NCBI GenBank assembly: GCA_947259215.1
Contig: CAMYLJ010000009.1
Span: forward strand, 1 to 64,000
DNA length: 64,000 nt
Source: an uncultured delta proteobacterium
Lineage (GTDB): Bacteria > Myxococcota_A > UBA9160 > JAFDET01
Direction of reading: 5' to 3'
The position numbers and the translations under genes were made by a program. A model generated the notes under the pieces. The model did not search any database. It had not been told where the DNA came from and saw only the letters and a list, made by a program, of their open reading frames with translations. Shown one piece after another: positions 32,086 through 50,842 of this stretch; the stretch's first letter is position 1, and the number at the start of each line of letters is the position of its first letter.

Positions 32086-32802
32086 GCTGCCGCTTCGAGC
32101 CATCTCGATGAAAGACCCCAGAAGGCGGCGGTCGGGCGAATCCGGCTCGAGCTCGAGCTCCGGGTGCCACTGGACGGCCAGGAGCCACGGCGCCGACGGA
32201 TCCTCCAGGGCCTCCACCGTGCCGTCCTCGGCCCAGGCCACGGCGCGCAGGCCGCGCCCGATCCGGTCCACGGCCTGGTGGTGCCAGGACGCCACCGAGA
32301 ACGATTCGGCCCCGTAGACCTTCGCCAGGCGCGAGTCGGGGGCGAGCCGCACCAGGTGGTGGGTGTGGCGCTGCTGCGACTCGCGGTGGTCGATCTCCTC
32401 GCCCACCACGTCCGGCAGGTGCGCGTGCAGGCCGCCGCCGCGCAGCACGTTCACCACCTGGAGCCCGCGGCAGATCGCCAGGGTGGGGAGCCTGCGCTCG
32501 AGCGCCGCCGCCAGCAGGGTGAGCTCGAAGGCGTCGCGCTCGGCATCCACGAAGTAGTTGCTGCCGTGCACCGCGCCGCCGAAGAGCGAGGGATCCAGGT
32601 CGCCGCCGCCGCCGAAGACGACGCCGTCGAGCCCCTCGAGCAGCTCCTCGGGACGGTCCTCGCCCGGGGGCAACAGCAGCGGGATCCCCTCCGCCACGCG
32701 CACGGCGTCGACGTAGGCCGAGGGCAGCGAGAAGGCCAGCCGTTCCTCGCCGCTGCGATGGTAGGTCGTGATGCCGATCCGCGGCCGCCGCCCCGGGCCC
32801 AC
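32083..32802 (-). CDS. Gamma-glutamyl-gamma-aminobutyrate hydrolase-like amidotransferase
   Basis: 239 residues of the peptidase C26/PuuD family: IGITTYHR start, VFGGGGDLDPSLF, nucleophile elbow AICRGLQVVN with Cys, and the His-Glu pair in QWHPELE. It hydrolyses gamma-glutamyl amides. It lies directly after a glutamine-synthetase-like gene, the PuuA/PuuD arrangement used in polyamine breakdown by gamma-glutamylation. Oxidation enzymes (PuuB, PuuC) are not present here. Confidence 0.8.
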   Translation of the reverse strand: MGPGRRPRIGITTYHRSGEERLAFSLPSAYVDAVRVAEGIPLLLPPGEDRPEELLEGLDGVVFGGGGDLDPSLFGGAVHGSNYFVDAERDAFELTLLAAALERRLPTLAICRGLQVVNVLRGGGLHAHLPDVVGEEIDHRESQQRHTHHLVRLAPDSRLAKVYGAESFSVASWHHQAVDRIGRGLRAVAWAEDGTVEALEDPSAPWLLAVQWHPELELEPDSPDRRLLGSFIEMARSGS

Positions 32803-32805
32803 GGC

Positions 32806-34163
32806 TCAGATCCGCTCGAAGAGACGCGAGCGCTCCCAGTCGGTCACGCTGGCGTCGAAGGCCTTCTGCTCCGTGCGCGCGAAGTGGAGCAGGTGGTCCA
32901 CCACTTCGTCGCCGAACGCCGCGCGTGCGAAGGCGCTGGCCTCGAGCTCGGCGATGGCGTCGCGCAGCGAGCGCGGCACCTGGGGCAGCCCTTCGGCGTC
33001 GTACACGTTGCCCTCGAAGGCGGGGCCGGGATCGAGACGGCGCTCGAGCCCGTCGAGCGCCGCCGCCAGCAGCGCGGCGTACACCAGGTAGGGGTTGGCG
33101 TCGGCACCCGGAATCCGGCACTCCACCCGCAATGCGTCCCCGCGGCCCACGACCCGGAAGCCCGAGGTGCGGTTGTCCCGGCTCCAGGCCACGCCCGTCG
33201 GCGCGAAGCTGCCCGCCTGGTAGCGCTTGTAGCTGTTCACGTTCGGCGCGAAGAACCAGGCCAGCTCCCGGGCGTGGGTCAGCAGCCCGCCGAGAACGTG
33301 ACGGAAGGCGTCGGACTCGCCGGCAAAGGCGGACTCGCCGCGCTCGTTCCAGAGGCTGGTGTGGACGTGCAGGCTGCTGCCGGCGAGGCCGGCATCCCAC
33401 TTCGCCATGAAGGTCAGCGAGTGGCCGTGATCGGCCGCGATCTCCTTGGCGGCCTGCTTGTAGAGCACGTGGCGATCCGCCATCTCGAGGGCCGGCGCGT
33501 AGCGCAGGTTGATCTCGTGCTGCCCGGGGCCCCACTCGCCCTTGCTGAACTCCACCGGCACCCCGGAGGCGTCGACCCCGCGCCGGATGGCCCCCACCAC
33601 GTGCTCGGCGAAGGTCCCCGAGAGCACGTGGTAGTCCTCGATGTAGGCGGCGGTGGTGCTGAGGTCGCGGTAGCCGAGCTCGTGGGCCTCGCGATAGCTG
33701 TCGCGGAAGAGGTAGAACTCGAGCTCGCTGGCCATCTGGGCCTCGTAGCCCGCCTCGCGCAGGCGCTCGAGCTGCCGGCTGAGGATGCGGCGCGGCGACA
33801 CCTCGATGGGCTCGCCGGTCTCCTCGTCATGGGCGTCGCAGAGCACGATGGCGGTGCCCTCGAGCCAGGCCGCACGGCGCAGGGTGCCGAGGTCCGGCAC
33901 CGCGTGCAGATCGCCGTAGCCCGTGTCCCAGCTGGTGTAGGCGTAACCCGGGGTCGGATCCATCTCCATGTCGCACGCGAGCAGGTAGTCGCAGACGTGC
34001 ATGCCCCCCTCCACCACCTCGTCCAGGAAGAAGGGCGCGTGGATGCGCTTGCCCACCAGACGCCCGTACAGGTCCGGCAGCGCCGTGATGAGCGTGTGGA
34101 TGCTGCCCGAGGCCACCTCGCGCCGCAGCGCCTCCAGGTGGAGTCGGCCGGCCGGAGGCTCGC

Positions 34164-34167
<4 letters not shown>
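32806..34167 (-). CDS. Glutamine synthetase family, gamma-glutamylpolyamine synthetase-like
   Basis: 453 residues. The glutamine synthetase catalytic domain is clear: SELEFYLF, GEWGPGQHEINLRY, GSSLHVHTSLW, NSYKRYQAGSFAPT and VECRIPGADANPYL. The N-terminal domain (LITALPDLYGRLVGKRI) is that of the GlnT/PuuA group rather than GlnA, and the adenylylation-loop Tyr of GlnA is absent. It ligates glutamate to an amine with ATP. Coupled to purF by a four-base overlap and followed by a PuuD-like hydrolase. Confidence 0.8.
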
Positions 34168-37887
<3,720 letters not shown>

Positions 37888-37891
<4 letters not shown>

Positions 37892-38574
37892 GCGGCCTTC
37901 CCGCGACCCTGCACGAAGTCCACCAGGGATCCGAGGATGCGCGCCCCATCGGTTCCGCCGACCACCGGCTCCACGGCATGCTCGGGGTGGGGCATCATCC
38001 CGAAGACGTTCCCCGCCTCGTTCGCGACGCCGGCGATGTCGTTGCGCGACCCGTTGGGGTTCTCGCAGTAGCGCAGCAGCACCTGCCCCCGCTCCTCCAG
38101 CCGGGCCAGCGTGGCGTCGTCGGCGAAGTACGACCCCTCGCCGTGCTTGACCGGGATGTGCAGGATCTCGCCGACCCGGGCCCGCGACGTGAAGGGCGGC
38201 GCGCTGCGCTCCACCCGCAACGCGACGTGCTCGCACACGAAGTGCAGGTCGCGGTTGCGCAGGAGCGCGCCGGGCAGGAGCCCCGACTCGCACAGGATCT
38301 GGAAGCCGTTGCAGATTCCGAGTACCGGCCCGCCCGCCTCGGCGAAGCGGCGCACCGCCGCCATCACCGGCGAGAAGCGCGCCATGGCGCCGCAGCGGAG
38401 GTAGTCGCCGTAGGAGAAGCCGCCGGGGAGCAGGACCGCCCGGGTGTCGGCCGGCAGGTCCGCGCTCTTGTGCCAGGCCAGCTCGGACGGGACCCCGAGC
38501 ACCGACTTCATCGCGAAGCGCGTGTCCCGATCGTCGTTCGAGCCGGGGAACTGGATGACGGAGAACACGTGCAC
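37888..38574 (-). CDS. purQ: Phosphoribosylformylglycinamidine synthase, PurQ glutaminase subunit
   Basis: 228 residues from GTG 38574. Class I glutaminase triad: Cys in GICNGFQIL, His and Glu in [16 protein letters not shown] and [12 protein letters not shown] are PurQ signatures. It supplies ammonia from glutamine to PurL. There is no strong ribosome site; a 72-base gap separates it from the phosphoesterase gene upstream. Confidence 0.95.
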
Positions 38575-38646
38575 CTCGTGACGGACGGTGAGGATTCCGA
38601 GCGTCGCTCCCTCGAAGTCGAAAAGCGTAATGGGGACGGGGGGATT

Positions 38647-39711
38647 CTACCGATGGGGCGGCGGCGGGTCAACGCGTTCCACACGCCCCTGGCGGTCGAC
38701 CGCGAAGGCCGCCCGGGGGCGCGCCCGCGGGCCCCAGGGCTGCCAGCGCGGGACCGTGTAGAGAGTGGCGCGCAGCCGGGCACCCTCCCCCGCCCCCACC
38801 CGGTCGAGGCGGGCGAAGCCCAGCTCCCGGGCCGTGAAGAGCACGCCGTCGCCGGCGAGCTTGATGCGCCGGGCGCTGCCGCCGGCTCCCGCCACCACCT
38901 GGAGGAAGGGGTACGGTGCCTCCGCCTGGACCGCGCCCAGGTAGTGCTCGTGGCCCGCCAGCACCGCGTGCACCCGGCGCGGGGACGCGGCCAGGATGGC
39001 ACCCACCCGCTCCAGGTACTCCGCCTCGGACGGGTCCCGGTCCGCCGGCACCAGAGGGTGGTGGAGCGCGAGGACCCGCCACTCGCCGGGCGCCTCGGCC
39101 AGGGCCCGCGCCAGCTCCGCCTCGCCCCGTCCCTCGCGCAGCGCGGGCGAGTCGACGAGCAGCAGGCTCACGCTCCCGGGGAGGTCCACGCGTTCGACCA
39201 CGCCGGCGGGAACGTGCCAGCTCGACACGAAGCGGGGGACCTCTTCCCGCTGGAGCGCGGCGCTGCCCTCGGTGTAGAGGTCGTGGTTCCCGAGCACGGC
39301 GAGGATGCGGGCGTCGCGGCGTCGCTCCTCGGGCGGGAGGAGACAGGCATCGGCCACCTCGCCGGAGCGGGGCGCGTCCAGGACGGCGAAGCGGCAGAAG
39401 GGGCGCACCACGTTGGCGCGGATCCGAGCCACCAGCTCGTCGCTGCGCAGGCCGCGCGGGTAGAAGTTGTCGCCCAGCAGGATCAGCGCGTCCGCAGGCC
39501 GGCGGCGGTCCTCCGCCGCCAGGGCCGCGCCCACCACGTAGGGCTCGTGGCGGATGCCCAGACCCTCGGGCGCGAAGCCGGCGTCGCCGACGGCGAGCAG
39601 CGACACGGCCGCGTCCTGCGACGGTGCGGGTGCAGCCGTGGCGCCCATCCAGACGAAGGCCGCGGCCGCGGCGAGCGAGACGGCCCCCAGGAAGCGCGCG
39701 AACCGGATCAA
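38647..39711 (-). CDS. Exported metallophosphoesterase inserted in the pur operon
   Basis: 354 residues from TTG 39711, overlapping the purS stop. An N-terminal hydrophobic signal ([15 protein letters not shown]) implies export. Metallophosphoesterase motifs: [19 protein letters not shown] and GHEHYLG, the arrangement of tartrate-resistant acid phosphatases. An exported phosphatase between purS and purQ is unexpected; it may supply phosphate or nucleosides, but this is a guess. Confidence 0.8.
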   Translation of the reverse strand: MIRFARFLGAVSLAAAAAFVWMGATAAPAPSQDAAVSLLAVGDAGFAPEGLGIRHEPYVVGAALAAEDRRRPADALILLGDNFYPRGLRSDELVARIRANVVRPFCRFAVLDAPRSGEVADACLLPPEERRRDARILAVLGNHDLYTEGSAALQREEVPRFVSSWHVPAGVVERVDLPGSVSLLLVDSPALREGRGEAELARALAEAPGEWRVLALHHPLVPADRDPSEAEYLERVGAILAASPRRVHAVLAGHEHYLGAVQAEAPYPFLQVVAGAGGSARRIKLAGDGVLFTARELGFARLDRVGAGEGARLRATLYTVPRWQPWGPRARPRAAFAVDRQGRVERVDPPPPHR

Positions 39712-39956
39712 GACTCGATGGACTCGACGCGGAAGTCCTCGATCACCGGATTGGCCAGCAGCTTTTCCGCCAGCTCCGACAGCAGCGCCGCGGCCTCCTC
39801 GCGATCGGCGGCAGGCTCCAGCGTGAGCTCGAAGCGCTTGCCCTGGCGCACGTCGCGGACGGCGTCGTAGCCGAGGAAGCGGGCGGCGTGCTGGATGGCC
39901 TGGCCCTGCGGGTCGAGCACGTCCGGCTTCAGGGTCACGGTGACGACGGCCTTCAC
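39708..39956 (-). CDS. purS: Phosphoribosylformylglycinamidine synthase, PurS subunit
   Basis: 82 residues, the usual size. MKAVVTVTLKPDVLDPQG and the ending NPVIEDFRVES are typical. It forms the bridging dimer of the PurS/PurQ/PurL complex. Coupled to purB by overlap upstream and to the TTG of the phosphoesterase downstream. Confidence 0.93.
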   Translation of the reverse strand: MKAVVTVTLKPDVLDPQGQAIQHAARFLGYDAVRDVRQGKRFELTLEPAADREEAAALLSELAEKLLANPVIEDFRVESIES

Positions 39957-41275
39957 GAATCCTCTCCCAACGCCCTGGCGAAGATGGCATCCACGTGGCG
40001 CAGCGCCACCTCCAGACTGAAGGCGCGCTCGATCTCCTCGCGCGAGAGCACCTTGCTGATCTCGCCGTCGGCCAGCACGCGCGTGAGGAGCGCATCCGGC
40101 GCCACCGGCTCCTCGGCGGCCTGGCGCCAGATCTCCATGGCGTGTCCCTGCACCAGCGCGTAGGCGTCCTCGCGGGTGAGCCCCTTGCGGGCCAGCTCCA
40201 GCAGCAGGGTGCCGCTGTAGACCAGCCCGCCGGTGAGCTCCAGGTTGCGGCGCATGCGCTCGGGGAATACGACCAGCCCCTCGACCAGGCCGGCGAAGCG
40301 CTGCAGCAGGAAGTCGAGCAGGGTGCAGGCGTCCGGGAGGACGATGCGCTCCACCGACGAGTTGCTCATGTCACGCTCGTGCCAGAGCGCCAGGTTCTCC
40401 AGGCCCGCCACCGCGTAGCCGCGCATCACGCGGGCCAGCCCGGAGACGTTCTCGAAGCGCCAGGGGTTGCGCTTGTGGGGCATGGCCGAGGAGCCCTTCT
40501 GGCCCCGCCCGAACTCCTCCTCCACCTCGCGCACCTCGGTCCGCGCCAGGTGCCGGAACTCGACGGCGAACTTGTCCAGGCTCGACGCCACCAGGGCCAG
40601 GGTCGAGAGCAGCTGGGCGTGGCGGTCGCGCTGCACCACCTGGGTGGCGGCGGGCTCGAAGCCGATCCCGAGCCGCGCGCACACGGCCTCTTCCACGGCC
40701 GGCTCCAGGTGGGCGAAGGTGCCGACGGCGCCGGAGATCTTGCCCACCGCGGCCTCGGCCAGCGCCCGATCCAGACGCACCCGGTTGCGGCCCATCTCCT
40801 GGGCGAACACCAGCAGCTTCAGGCCGAACGTGGTGGGCTCGCCGTGCACCCCGTGGGTGCGGCCCACCGTCGGCGTGTGCCGGTGCTCGCGGGCTCGCGC
40901 CACCAGCGCCGCCTCCACTCGCGCCACGCCCTCCTGCAGCACGCGCCCGGCGTCGCGGATCTGGAGCGCGAGCGCGGTGTCGAGCACGTCGCTCGAGGTC
41001 ATGCCGAAGTGCACGTAGCGCGAGTCGGGACCGACGTTCTCGGCCACGTTGGTGAGGAACGCGATCACGTCGTGGCGCACCTCGCGCTCGATCTCCGCGA
41101 CGCGCGCCGGGTCGAAGTCCGCCTTGCGACGGATCGTCTCGACCGCCTTGGGCGGGATCACGCCCCGCTCGGCCAGCACGTCGCAGACCGCCAGCTCGAC
41201 CTCGAGCCAGCGCGCGTAGCGCGCCGCTTCGGTCCACAGCTTGGCCATCTCGGGGCGGGAGTAGCGCTCGATCAC
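39953..41275 (-). CDS. purB: Adenylosuccinate lyase
   Basis: 440 residues from GTG 41275, overlapping cdsA. Fumarase-superfamily signatures: MTSSDVLDTA, THGVHGEPT (catalytic His), and GSSAMPHKRNPWR carrying the flexible catalytic Ser loop. It acts twice in purine synthesis, on SAICAR and adenylosuccinate. Transcribed with purS, purQ, purL and purF. Confidence 0.95.
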   Translation of the reverse strand: MIERYSRPEMAKLWTEAARYARWLEVELAVCDVLAERGVIPPKAVETIRRKADFDPARVAEIEREVRHDVIAFLTNVAENVGPDSRYVHFGMTSSDVLDTALALQIRDAGRVLQEGVARVEAALVARAREHRHTPTVGRTHGVHGEPTTFGLKLLVFAQEMGRNRVRLDRALAEAAVGKISGAVGTFAHLEPAVEEAVCARLGIGFEPAATQVVQRDRHAQLLSTLALVASSLDKFAVEFRHLARTEVREVEEEFGRGQKGSSAMPHKRNPWRFENVSGLARVMRGYAVAGLENLALWHERDMSNSSVERIVLPDACTLLDFLLQRFAGLVEGLVVFPERMRRNLELTGGLVYSGTLLLELARKGLTREDAYALVQGHAMEIWRQAAEEPVAPDALLTRVLADGEISKVLSREEIERAFSLEVALRHVDAIFARALGEDS

Positions 41276-42261
41276 GGCCGGAACTCCTGCGCGTACACCA
41301 GCGCCAGCATCGCGTAGTACATCACGGGAATCCCCAGCAGGCTCGAGTCCAGCCGGTCCAGGACGCCGCCCATGCCCGGCAGGAGCTGGCCCGCGTCCTT
41401 CTGGTCGGCGTCGCGCTTCAGCAGCGACTCCACCAGGTCGCCCACGATCCCGACGGTCGAGATGAGCAGCCCCAGGAGTGCCGCCGTGCCGAAGCCGAAG
41501 ACCGCGGAGAGCTCGGGCCAGAAGAGGTCGAAGAGCCCCTTGGCGGCCACGCCGCCCAGGGCGCCGGTCAACACGCCGCCGATGGCGCCTTCCAGCGTCT
41601 TTCCCGGACTGATGCGTGGCGCCAGCTTTCGCTTGCCGTAGGCGCGACCGGCGAAGTACGCACCCGCATCGGAGAGCACCACGCAGGTGGCGCAGTAGAT
41701 CACCAGGAAGATGCCGACCTCCGGGTGCAGGTCCACGGGCGCGAAGCCGCCCCACTTGGCGCGCACCACGTTGTCGAAGTTGCGCAGCACCACGGCGTGG
41801 GAGAACAGCCAGCCCGCGTAGAAGACCCCGAAGAAGGTGCCCGAGATGCTCGCCAGGGCGTCCTTGATCTCGGCCTTGCGCAGCTGCGCCACCATCACGC
41901 CCAGGAGCACCGCCGTCATCAGGATGGTGGCGTGGTATTCGTTGCCGACGTAGGCCACCACCGGCAGCGCCGCGCCCGCGGCATAGCCAGCTCCCTCCAG
42001 CGGCTCGGCGCCCTTCGCCTCGATCATCTGGTAGAACTCGCGCAGCATGAGCAGGACGAACACGACCACGACCGCCAGGTAGACGAGTCCGCCCAGCACG
42101 ATCACGTAGAGGACCGCGGGCACCAGCACCGCGGCGGTGAGCGCCCGGCGCGTCAGATTCGACAGGGGCTTGCGCCCGGCCGGCGGCGGGTCCGGCGGCC
42201 GCGGGTGCAGCGGCTCGGGCCCGGTCGCCTCCGTCGCCTGGATGGGCGTGCCCTCGCTCAC
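41272..42261 (-). CDS. cdsA: Phosphatidate cytidylyltransferase
   Basis: 329 residues with a Pro-rich N-terminus and about eight membrane helices. The CDS signature appears near the end: [20 protein letters not shown], then [12 protein letters not shown], and [15 protein letters not shown] with [11 protein letters not shown]. It makes CDP-diacylglycerol, the substrate of PgsA at 22287-22925. Coupled to dut and purB. Confidence 0.93.
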   Translation of the reverse strand: MSEGTPIQATEATGPEPLHPRPPDPPPAGRKPLSNLTRRALTAAVLVPAVLYVIVLGGLVYLAVVVVFVLLMLREFYQMIEAKGAEPLEGAGYAAGAALPVVAYVGNEYHATILMTAVLLGVMVAQLRKAEIKDALASISGTFFGVFYAGWLFSHAVVLRNFDNVVRAKWGGFAPVDLHPEVGIFLVIYCATCVVLSDAGAYFAGRAYGKRKLAPRISPGKTLEGAIGGVLTGALGGVAAKGLFDLFWPELSAVFGFGTAALLGLLISTVGIVGDLVESLLKRDADQKDAGQLLPGMGGVLDRLDSSLLGIPVMYYAMLALVYAQEFRP

Positions 42262-42736
42262 GATGCTCCTTCGTTCGCTCCGCCCCGGCCGGTGTGTCCG
42301 AACCCGCCGCCAGCGCGCGCCGTCGTGTCCAACGCCTCCACCTCGATCGGGGCCACCCGGGCCACGGGAGCGACCACGAGCTGCGCGATGCGGTCTCCGC
42401 GGCGGATGGTCACCGGCTCGGCGCCGGTGTTGAGCAGGATGACCTTCAGTTCACCCCGATAGTCGGAGTCTATCGTACCCGGGGCGTTGGGCAGCGTGAT
42501 CCCATGGCGCAGGGCCAGACCGCTGCGCGGACGGACCTGACCCTCGTAGCCCTCCGGGATCGCCAGCGCGAAGCCGGTGGGCACCAGCGCGCGCGCCCCG
42601 GGCGCCAGCACCAGCTCGGCCTCCACGGCCGCGGGCAGGTCGAGGCCGGCGGCGCCGGGCGTCGCCGCGCGGGGCAGGGGCAGGTCCTCGGCGCCGGGCT
42701 GGCGCGCGATCCGGACCTGCAGCGGCCCCGGGCCGG

Positions 42737-42740
<4 letters not shown>
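42258..42740 (-). CDS. dut: dUTP diphosphatase
   Basis: 160 residues from GTG 42740, overlapping the pnp stop. The five dUTPase motifs are present: [43 protein letters not shown] and a C-terminal Gly-rich GGGFGHTG. It removes dUTP to prevent uracil incorporation. Its place between pnp and cdsA is typical of some deltaproteobacteria. Confidence 0.95.
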
Positions 42741-44920
<2,180 letters not shown>

Positions 44921-44933
44921 GATTTCCCTCTCC

Positions 44934-44992
44934 CCCGAGTCTCTGCTCGGGTGGGGACGGTACGCGCGGGGATGGGATCGAGGGGTCGATCC
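44934..44992 (-). promoter_or_regulatory. Two hairpins in the rpsO-pnp spacer
   Basis: CCCGAG/CTCGGG (44934-44951) and GGATCGA/TCGATCC (44975-44992) are both perfect. In E. coli the rpsO-pnp spacer contains an RNase III-cleaved hairpin through which PNPase controls its own mRNA; a similar use here is inferred from position. Confidence 0.45.
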
Positions 44993-45001
44993 GACGCGAG
45001 G

Positions 45002-45268
45002 CTAGCGACGCAGCCCGAGGCGCTGGATCAGATCCTTGTAGCGCGCGGCGTCCTTCTTGCGGAGGTAGTCCAGCAGACGCCGGCGCCGACTCACCATGCG
45101 GAGAAGACCGCGACGTGAGTGGTGATCCTTGGCGTGCACCTTGAAGTGCTCGGAGAGCTCGTTGATCCGCTCGGTCAGCAACGCCACCTGTACCTCGGCC
45201 GAGCCCGTATCGGACTCGCCCCGGCGGTGTTCCTGCACTACTTCTGATTTCTTTTGTGCGCTGATCAA
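45002..45268 (-). CDS. rpsO: 30S ribosomal protein S15
   Basis: 88 residues from TTG 45268, chosen because the family starts at [13 protein letters not shown] and no ATG or GTG lies nearby. [35 protein letters not shown] and [13 protein letters not shown] are the S15 core. It binds 16S rRNA in the platform. A TTG start is unusual for an abundant ribosomal protein. Confidence 0.94.
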   Translation of the reverse strand: MISAQKKSEVVQEHRRGESDTGSAEVQVALLTERINELSEHFKVHAKDHHSRRGLLRMVSRRRRLLDYLRKKDAARYKDLIQRLGLRR

Positions 45269-45389
45269 CGCGCTGTCCCGTCTCGAAAACCCGCGACCCG
45301 ATGTCGCTGCTACCGTCCTGTTTCTTTCTTCTACGGGCGGGTGAGTACCAAAGTCCCGTGGGGGAGGCAACCAGTGCCCGGGCGGGCGC

Positions 45390-46316
45390 TCAGGCGGCTG
45401 GGGGCGGGAGCACCCGCAGGGGCCGCAGCCGGTAGTCCGGGTGCAGCTCCATCACGGCCAGCAGGCGGCCGTCCGCTCCCTGGACGGCCACGCGCGTGCC
45501 GGGCCCGTCCGGGAAGCGGGTGCGGGGCACGGCCAGGTCGCTGCCGTTGGCCACGCGTCGGGCCTCTTCGTCCCCAAGGGACAGCACCGGTAGGCCCAGG
45601 GCCTCCACCTCCGGCACCAGACGCTCGGCGATCTTGCCGGCCGCGGCCTCCTGCTCGAGGGTCTCGAAGGGCGCCGCCTGCTCCAGGCCGAAGGGACCGC
45701 TGCGGGTGCGCCGCAACGAGTCCAGATAGGCGCCGCAGCCGAGGGCCTCCCCCACGTCCGCCGCCAGGCTGCGCACGTAGGTGCCCGGCGAGCAGACGAC
45801 CTCGATCTGGGCCAGCGGGGGCTCGTAGCGGAGCAGCGCGAAGCGCTCCACGCGCACCCCCCGCGGCTCCCGCTCCACCTGCTCTCCGCGGCGCGCGAGC
45901 TTGTGCAGCGGAACCCCCTGCACCTTCACGGCGCTGTACATGGGCGGCGTCTGGAGGATGTCGCCCTCGAAGCGGGTCAGCGCCGCGCGCACCGCCGCCT
46001 CGTCGGGCAGCGCGCCCTCGAACCGCTCCAGCACCGTGCCGTCGCGATCCAGGGTGTCCGTGCGCGCTCCCAGGCGGATCGCGCCGACGTACTCCTTGGC
46101 GCCTCCCTCGACGAAGGGAATGAGCTTCGTGGCGTCGCGAATCGCCAGGGGCAGCACGCCCGTCGCCTGGGGATCCAGGGTGCCCAGGTGGCCCACGCGA
46201 CGCGTGCCGAGCCAGCGGCGTGCGGCGTCCACCACGTCGTGGGAGGTCATGCCGCTCGGCTTGTCCACGACCAGGAAGCCCGAGGGTCCGGGACGCTCGC
46301 GCCTACGCTTCGCCAT
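45390..46316 (-). CDS. truB: tRNA pseudouridine-55 synthase
   Basis: 308 residues. Catalytic Asp is in [28 protein letters not shown] and [12 protein letters not shown] are further TruB signatures. A C-terminal PUA-like segment follows. It makes pseudouridine 55 in the T-arm of tRNAs. Overlaps rbfA by 14 bases. Confidence 0.95.
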   Translation of the reverse strand: MAKRRRERPGPSGFLVVDKPSGMTSHDVVDAARRWLGTRRVGHLGTLDPQATGVLPLAIRDATKLIPFVEGGAKEYVGAIRLGARTDTLDRDGTVLERFEGALPDEAAVRAALTRFEGDILQTPPMYSAVKVQGVPLHKLARRGEQVEREPRGVRVERFALLRYEPPLAQIEVVCSPGTYVRSLAADVGEALGCGAYLDSLRRTRSGPFGLEQAAPFETLEQEAAAGKIAERLVPEVEALGLPVLSLGDEEARRVANGSDLAVPRTRFPDGPGTRVAVQGADGRLLAVMELHPDYRLRPLRVLPPPAA

Positions 46317-46689
46317 CGCCCGCCTCCACCTCGACTTCGCCGGGCGCCACGTCCGCCTCGCGCAGGGTGGCCAGGGTGCGGTCCCCGAGCTCGAGGGAGC
46401 GGTCGTGCCGGAAGCGCAGCTCGGGCACCCGCTTCAGAGGCAGGCTCTTGGCCAGCCGCCGGCGCAGGAAGCCCGCGGCGCTCTCCAGTCCGGCCTGCAC
46501 CTCCGCCGGATCGGGCGCGGCGGCCGCCGGCAGCGGGCTCCACCAGACACCGGCGTTCGAGAGGTCGGGCGCCACATCGACACGGGTCAGGGTCAGCAGA
46601 CCGATGCGCGGATCGGTGACGTCGCGCCGCAGCAGCAGCGCCAGCTCGGCGCGGATCTGCTCGGCGATGCGTTCGGTCCGGCGCGACAT
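46303..46689 (-). CDS. rbfA: Ribosome-binding factor A
   Basis: 128 residues: RIAEQIRAELALLLRRDVTD is typical RbfA, followed by the KH-like fold and VPELRFRHDRSLE near the C-terminus. It matures the 16S rRNA 5' end. In the nusA-infB operon between DUF503 and truB, its usual place. Confidence 0.93.
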   Translation of the reverse strand: MSRRTERIAEQIRAELALLLRRDVTDPRIGLLTLTRVDVAPDLSNAGVWWSPLPAAAAPDPAEVQAGLESAAGFLRRRLAKSLPLKRVPELRFRHDRSLELGDRTLATLREADVAPGEVEVEAGDGEA

Positions 46690-46696
46690 GGCTCGG

Positions 46697-47010
46697 CTAC
46701 TCCTCGGGATCGGCCGGCTCGACGTGGGGCAGCGACAGGATCTCCACGTCCGAGCCCGTCACCTCCGCCAGATGGAGCCCCTCGATGAAGTCCAACGCCC
46801 GGTCCAGCACCCGGCGCACGCTGACCCCGTCGCTTCCGGCTGCGGCCAGGCCCAGGGTCACGCGTTGCCAGGTGTCCTGTCCGCCCACTTCCGCCACGGC
46901 CAGGTTGAAGCGGTTGCGCACGCGCTGAGTGATCGAACGCACCACTCCCCGCTTCTGTTTCAACGACTGCGAACCGTGGACGTGAAGCTCGACGAGCGCG
47001 GCGCCGACGA

Positions 47011-47014
<4 letters not shown>
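46697..47014 (-). CDS. DUF503 family protein (YlxP-like)
   Basis: 105 residues with the family pattern: HGSQSLKQKRGVVRSI, RFNLAVAEVGGQDTWQ. Members lie between infB and rbfA in many bacteria and are linked to ribosome assembly, but the role is not established. Overlaps the infB stop by four bases. Confidence 0.9.
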
Positions 47015-49443
<2,429 letters not shown>

Positions 49444-49449
49444 GCGCCC

Positions 49450-50838
49450 CTAGCTCGATGCCTCCGGCTCGGCGGCGATCTCGGTTGCAGCCGGCGCCTC
49501 GGAAGCGGCTTCCGCGGACGCGGCCTCCGCCGCCGCTCGCGCGGCCTCCTCGGCCACGCGCTGCTCCTCTTCTTGACGCTTGCGCTCGTCGTCCGCCACC
49601 TTCTCCAGCGTCAGCTCGGCGGCCTTGGCCTTGATGCGATTGGCCCCGGCCTCGTCGATGCCCGGCAGCTGGGTCAGGAGATCCGACTGGCACTCCGCCA
49701 GGTCTTCGAGGGACGTGATGCCCTGCTGGAGCAGCAGCTCCGCCTCGGGCTCGCCGCAGCCGTCGACGACCTCGACCGCGCGCGCCAGCCACTCGGCGAC
49801 CTCGCGCATGGCCGACTCGCTCTTGATGTCGATCCGCCAGCCGGTCAGCTGGACCGCGAGGCGCACGTTCTGGCCCTTGCGCCCGATGGCCAGCGAGAGC
49901 TGGTCGTCCGGCACGATCACGTCCATGGACTTGGCGCCGTCGTCGATGATCACCTTGGAGACCGCCGCCGGCGAGAGCGCGCTGCACACGTAGCGGGCCG
50001 GATCCGGGCTCCAGGGCACGATGTCGATCCGCTCGCCCCTCAGCTCCTGGACCACGGCCTGCACCCGGCTGCCCTTCATGCCGACGCACGCGCCCACCGG
50101 GTCCACGTCGCTGTCGCGGGAGGCCACCGCGATCTTCGAGCGTCCGCCCGGCTCTCGCGCCGAGGCCTCGATGGTGACGATGCCCTCGTACATCTCGGGC
50201 ACCTCCTGCTCGAAGAGCTTGGTCAGCAGCTCCCGGGAGCAGCGGGAGAGGATGATCTGCGGTCCCTTGGTGGCCTTGTTGACCTCGGTCACGTAGGCCC
50301 GGATGCGATCGCCGGGCCGGTAGTTCTCGCGCGGCACCTGCTCCTTCACCGGCAGCATCGCCTCGGCGCGCCCCAGGTCGACGATGATCGAGCCCTTCTC
50401 GAAGCGGCGCACGATGCCGTTCACCACCTCGAGGGCGCGGTCCTTGTACTCGTCGTAGACGATGTCGCGCTCGGCGTCGCGAACGCGCTGGATGATCACC
50501 TGCTTGGCGGTCTGGGCCACGATGCGGCCGAACTCGGCGGTGTCGAGCTTGACGCCGATCTCGTCCCCGACCTCGGCCTCGGGGTCGTCGCCGCGCGCCT
50601 GATCCAGCGTGATCTGGGTTTCCGCGTCAGTGATCTCGGCGACCACTGTCTTGAACTCGAAGAGCTCGATCTCCTCCAGCTCCTCGTTGTACTGGGCCTC
50701 GATGGCGCGCTCCTGGCCGTACTTGCGGCGTGCCGCCTGCTTGAGCGCCTCCTCGAGGGCGCCGATGATGACCATGCGGTCGATGCCCTTGTCCTTGGCG
50801 ACCTGGTCGATCTCGCGCTTGAGACCCGCAAACATCAT
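49450..50838 (-). CDS. nusA: Transcription elongation factor NusA
   Basis: 462 residues from the first of two ATGs (50838), with GGGAG upstream. N-terminal RNAP-binding domain, S1 domain (about 135-200), two KH domains (GACVGMKGSRVQAV, AIGRKGQNVRLAV), one helix-hairpin-helix repeat (LEDLAECQSDLLTQLPGID) and an Ala/Glu-rich C-terminal tail. It promotes pausing and intrinsic termination, and may govern the terminator ahead of rimP in its own operon. Confidence 0.95.
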   Translation of the reverse strand: MMFAGLKREIDQVAKDKGIDRMVIIGALEEALKQAARRKYGQERAIEAQYNEELEEIELFEFKTVVAEITDAETQITLDQARGDDPEAEVGDEIGVKLDTAEFGRIVAQTAKQVIIQRVRDAERDIVYDEYKDRALEVVNGIVRRFEKGSIIVDLGRAEAMLPVKEQVPRENYRPGDRIRAYVTEVNKATKGPQIILSRCSRELLTKLFEQEVPEMYEGIVTIEASAREPGGRSKIAVASRDSDVDPVGACVGMKGSRVQAVVQELRGERIDIVPWSPDPARYVCSALSPAAVSKVIIDDGAKSMDVIVPDDQLSLAIGRKGQNVRLAVQLTGWRIDIKSESAMREVAEWLARAVEVVDGCGEPEAELLLQQGITSLEDLAECQSDLLTQLPGIDEAGANRIKAKAAELTLEKVADDERKRQEEEQRVAEEAARAAAEAASAEAASEAPAATEIAAEPEASS

Positions 50839-50842
50839 GGCT

